From Planctomycetia bacterium (GTDB lineage: Bacteria > Planctomycetota > Phycisphaerae > Phycisphaerales > SM1A02), in assembly GCA_009936695.1 (NCBI GenBank), contig JAACEA010000511.1, forward strand, positions 1-6,526: a stretch of 6,526 bases of DNA, read 5' to 3'. Under the pieces are notes generated by a model, which saw only the letters and a program-made list of their open reading frames with translations, did no database searches and was not told the origin of the DNA. Shown here one piece after another: positions 5,508 to 6,526 of this stretch; positions within the stretch are counted from its first letter, which is position 1; the number at the start of each line of letters is the position of its first letter. A program made the position numbers and the translations under genes.

Positions 5508-6526
5508 ATGGTGACGCCAACGATGACCAAGCAAGGGCTCGATTTTCGCGGACTTCGCGGGTGGGTCCGTCTCGCCCCGATGATCCCGCTCCTGCTGTGC
5601 TCCACCGCGATGGCGGTGCCTCGACAGGTGGACATCGCCGTGACCGTCGACGATTCACCCGTCGCGACCCGCTCTCTGAACGAGGCGATGGTCCAGGCCA
5701 AGGACAACCCGGCCCGTACGGCGGACCTTCTCGCGTCGCTGCTCGACGAGTACGGGATCCGTCTCGCCGAGACGGATCGGCCCGGTCGGTTCGCGTCCGT
5801 CCGGGACGAGGCGATCAGGATCCTCCGCTCCGATGCCACGGTGCTGGCGGCGTGGCGTCGCGAGGTGTCCGCCAACGCGACTCGATTGCTGGAGACGGGG
5901 AACCCGGGAGAGGCGTTCGATCGGCGGCCGCTGACCGATGCCGGATTGGAGTCCGGGCTTCGGCTGGCTCAGATGGCGATCGAGTCCGGGAGTCCGTTGG
6001 CGGGACTCACGATGCTCGATGACCTCGAGTCCTGGCCCGGCGCTGCCGATTGGCGTCGTCGTCTCCTCGTTCTTCGGGGACTCGGCTGCGTGGCGGCGTT
6101 GCGCCGTGATCCTGCGGCTCGCGATCGAGTGGATCTGGTGGCGACGCTCGAGGGCGTCCTCGGTGAACTCGCCACGGTGGACGAGGAGGCCGAGGCGATG
6201 ATCCGTCGCATCGGGGCGACTCCCGACCCCGGGGTCCGGCGGCCCATTCCCAGCCTCGCATCGATCCGCGATGCCGATTGGACTCGGATCTGGGAGGAGC
6301 CGCTGCTCGACACGCTGTATCGCCGCCGCTACTACGACTCCGTCGATGGGCGCGCCTTTTCCGAATCGAACGCGTCGAGAGCGCGGCTTGCGGGATCGAG
6401 CATGACGACGGTGCCCGCGGTGTACGGGGACCTCGTTCTCGTCAACGAGGGGTTCCTGATCCGGGGATTCGATCGATACACCGGTCGCATGCGGTGGTTG
6501 CGGGACTTCGGCGTGTGGCGTGGCAT
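5508..6526 (+). CDS. Exported protein with helical N-terminal region and PQQ-like beta-propeller (3' end beyond window)
   Basis: Secreted or periplasmic protein of unknown function. The frame stays open from ATG 5508 to the right edge (339 codons plus two bases). The N-terminus looks like a Sec signal peptide: a basic stretch, the core MIPLLLCSTAMA and a probable signal peptidase I site after AMA (residue 36). The Cys in it has Leu at -1, so it is not a good lipobox. Residues 40-290 are mostly helical and charged, with Leu/Ala-rich stretches such as GLRLAQMAIESGSPLAG that resemble TPR-like helical repeats. From about 302 the sequence changes to VPAVYGDLVLVNEG...IRGFDRYTGRMRW, a good match to a PQQ/quinoprotein-type propeller blade (Gly-Asp-x-Val, then D-x-x-TG-x-x-x-W). 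More blades are expected beyond the window. ATG 5523, preceded by GGTGA at 5510-5514, is an equally possible start. It is transcribed away from the pilus genes, and no functional link to them is evident. Confidence 0.8.
   Translation, partial: MVTPTMTKQGLDFRGLRGWVRLAPMIPLLLCSTAMAVPRQVDIAVTVDDSPVATRSLNEAMVQAKDNPARTADLLASLLDEYGIRLAETDRPGRFASVRDEAIRILRSDATVLAAWRREVSANATRLLETGNPGEAFDRRPLTDAGLESGLRLAQMAIESGSPLAGLTMLDDLESWPGAADWRRRLLVLRGLGCVAALRRDPAARDRVDLVATLEGVLGELATVDEEAEAMIRRIGATPDPGVRRPIPSLASIRDADWTRIWEEPLLDTLYRRRYYDSVDGRAFSESNASRARLAGSSMTTVPAVYGDLVLVNEGFLIRGFDRYTGRMRWLRDFGVWRG

Noticed and set aside
5463..5534. Upstream extension of the lipoprotein gene to ATG 5534
   Set aside because: It would put 24 extra residues, rich in His and Arg, before a normal lipoprotein signal peptide and overlap the start of the divergent gene. 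ATG 5462 or 5471 gives a standard signal peptide.
5580..5615. Lipobox in the propeller protein (LLLC)
   Set aside because: Leu at -1 does not fit the Gly/Ala/Ser required before the lipidated Cys, and a good signal peptidase I site (AMA) follows.
5561..6022. Plus-strand 153-codon frame inside the propeller gene
   Set aside because: The translation is Arg/Gly/Asp-rich with no domain. The frame beginning at 5508 has a signal peptide and a propeller blade motif and remains open to the edge.
1..6526. Mobile element, CRISPR array or tRNA/rRNA genes
   Set aside because: No transposase or integrase frame, terminal inverted repeats, regularly spaced repeats or RNA-gene signatures were seen; nearly all bases fall in protein genes.

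Overview
The window is high-GC DNA (about two thirds G+C by eye) that is almost entirely coding. It most resembles a planctomycete, probably of the class Phycisphaerae. That placement is inferred from the pairing of a PilX-like protein carrying EF-hands and beta-helix rungs with a PilT/PilC/prepilin cluster, and from the large exported PQQ-propeller protein next door. No rRNA or other taxonomic marker is present.

The minus strand from about 5462 down to the left edge carries five genes that read as one transcription unit: a small LEA-type lipoprotein (5462-4932), the retraction ATPase pilT (4838-3783), the inner-membrane platform protein pilC (3760-2537), a PilV/GspI-like minor prepilin (2521-1976), and a large PilX-like protein (1935 to beyond base 1). 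The last gene is cut by the window edge but is open without a stop over all 645 visible codons. The four pilus genes are separated by 15 to 40 bases and each has a recognisable Shine-Dalgarno sequence. The lipoprotein is separated from pilT by a 93-base gap holding several small inverted repeats.

On the plus strand, starting divergently at about 5508, is an exported protein with a helical N-terminal part and the start of a PQQ-type beta-propeller. It runs off the right edge.

Together the minus-strand genes encode part of a type IV pilus machine: PilT is the cytoplasmic motor that depolymerises the fibre, PilC is the membrane rotor or platform it acts on, and the two downstream genes encode a minor pilin and a large, probably surface-displayed pilin-like protein. 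The most interesting feature is that this last protein joins a pilin-like N-terminal anchor, a cluster of four EF-hand-like calcium loops and at least two beta-helix rungs. This suggests a calcium-responsive tip or adhesin component. The extension ATPase PilB, the major pilin, the prepilin peptidase and the alignment proteins are not in this window.
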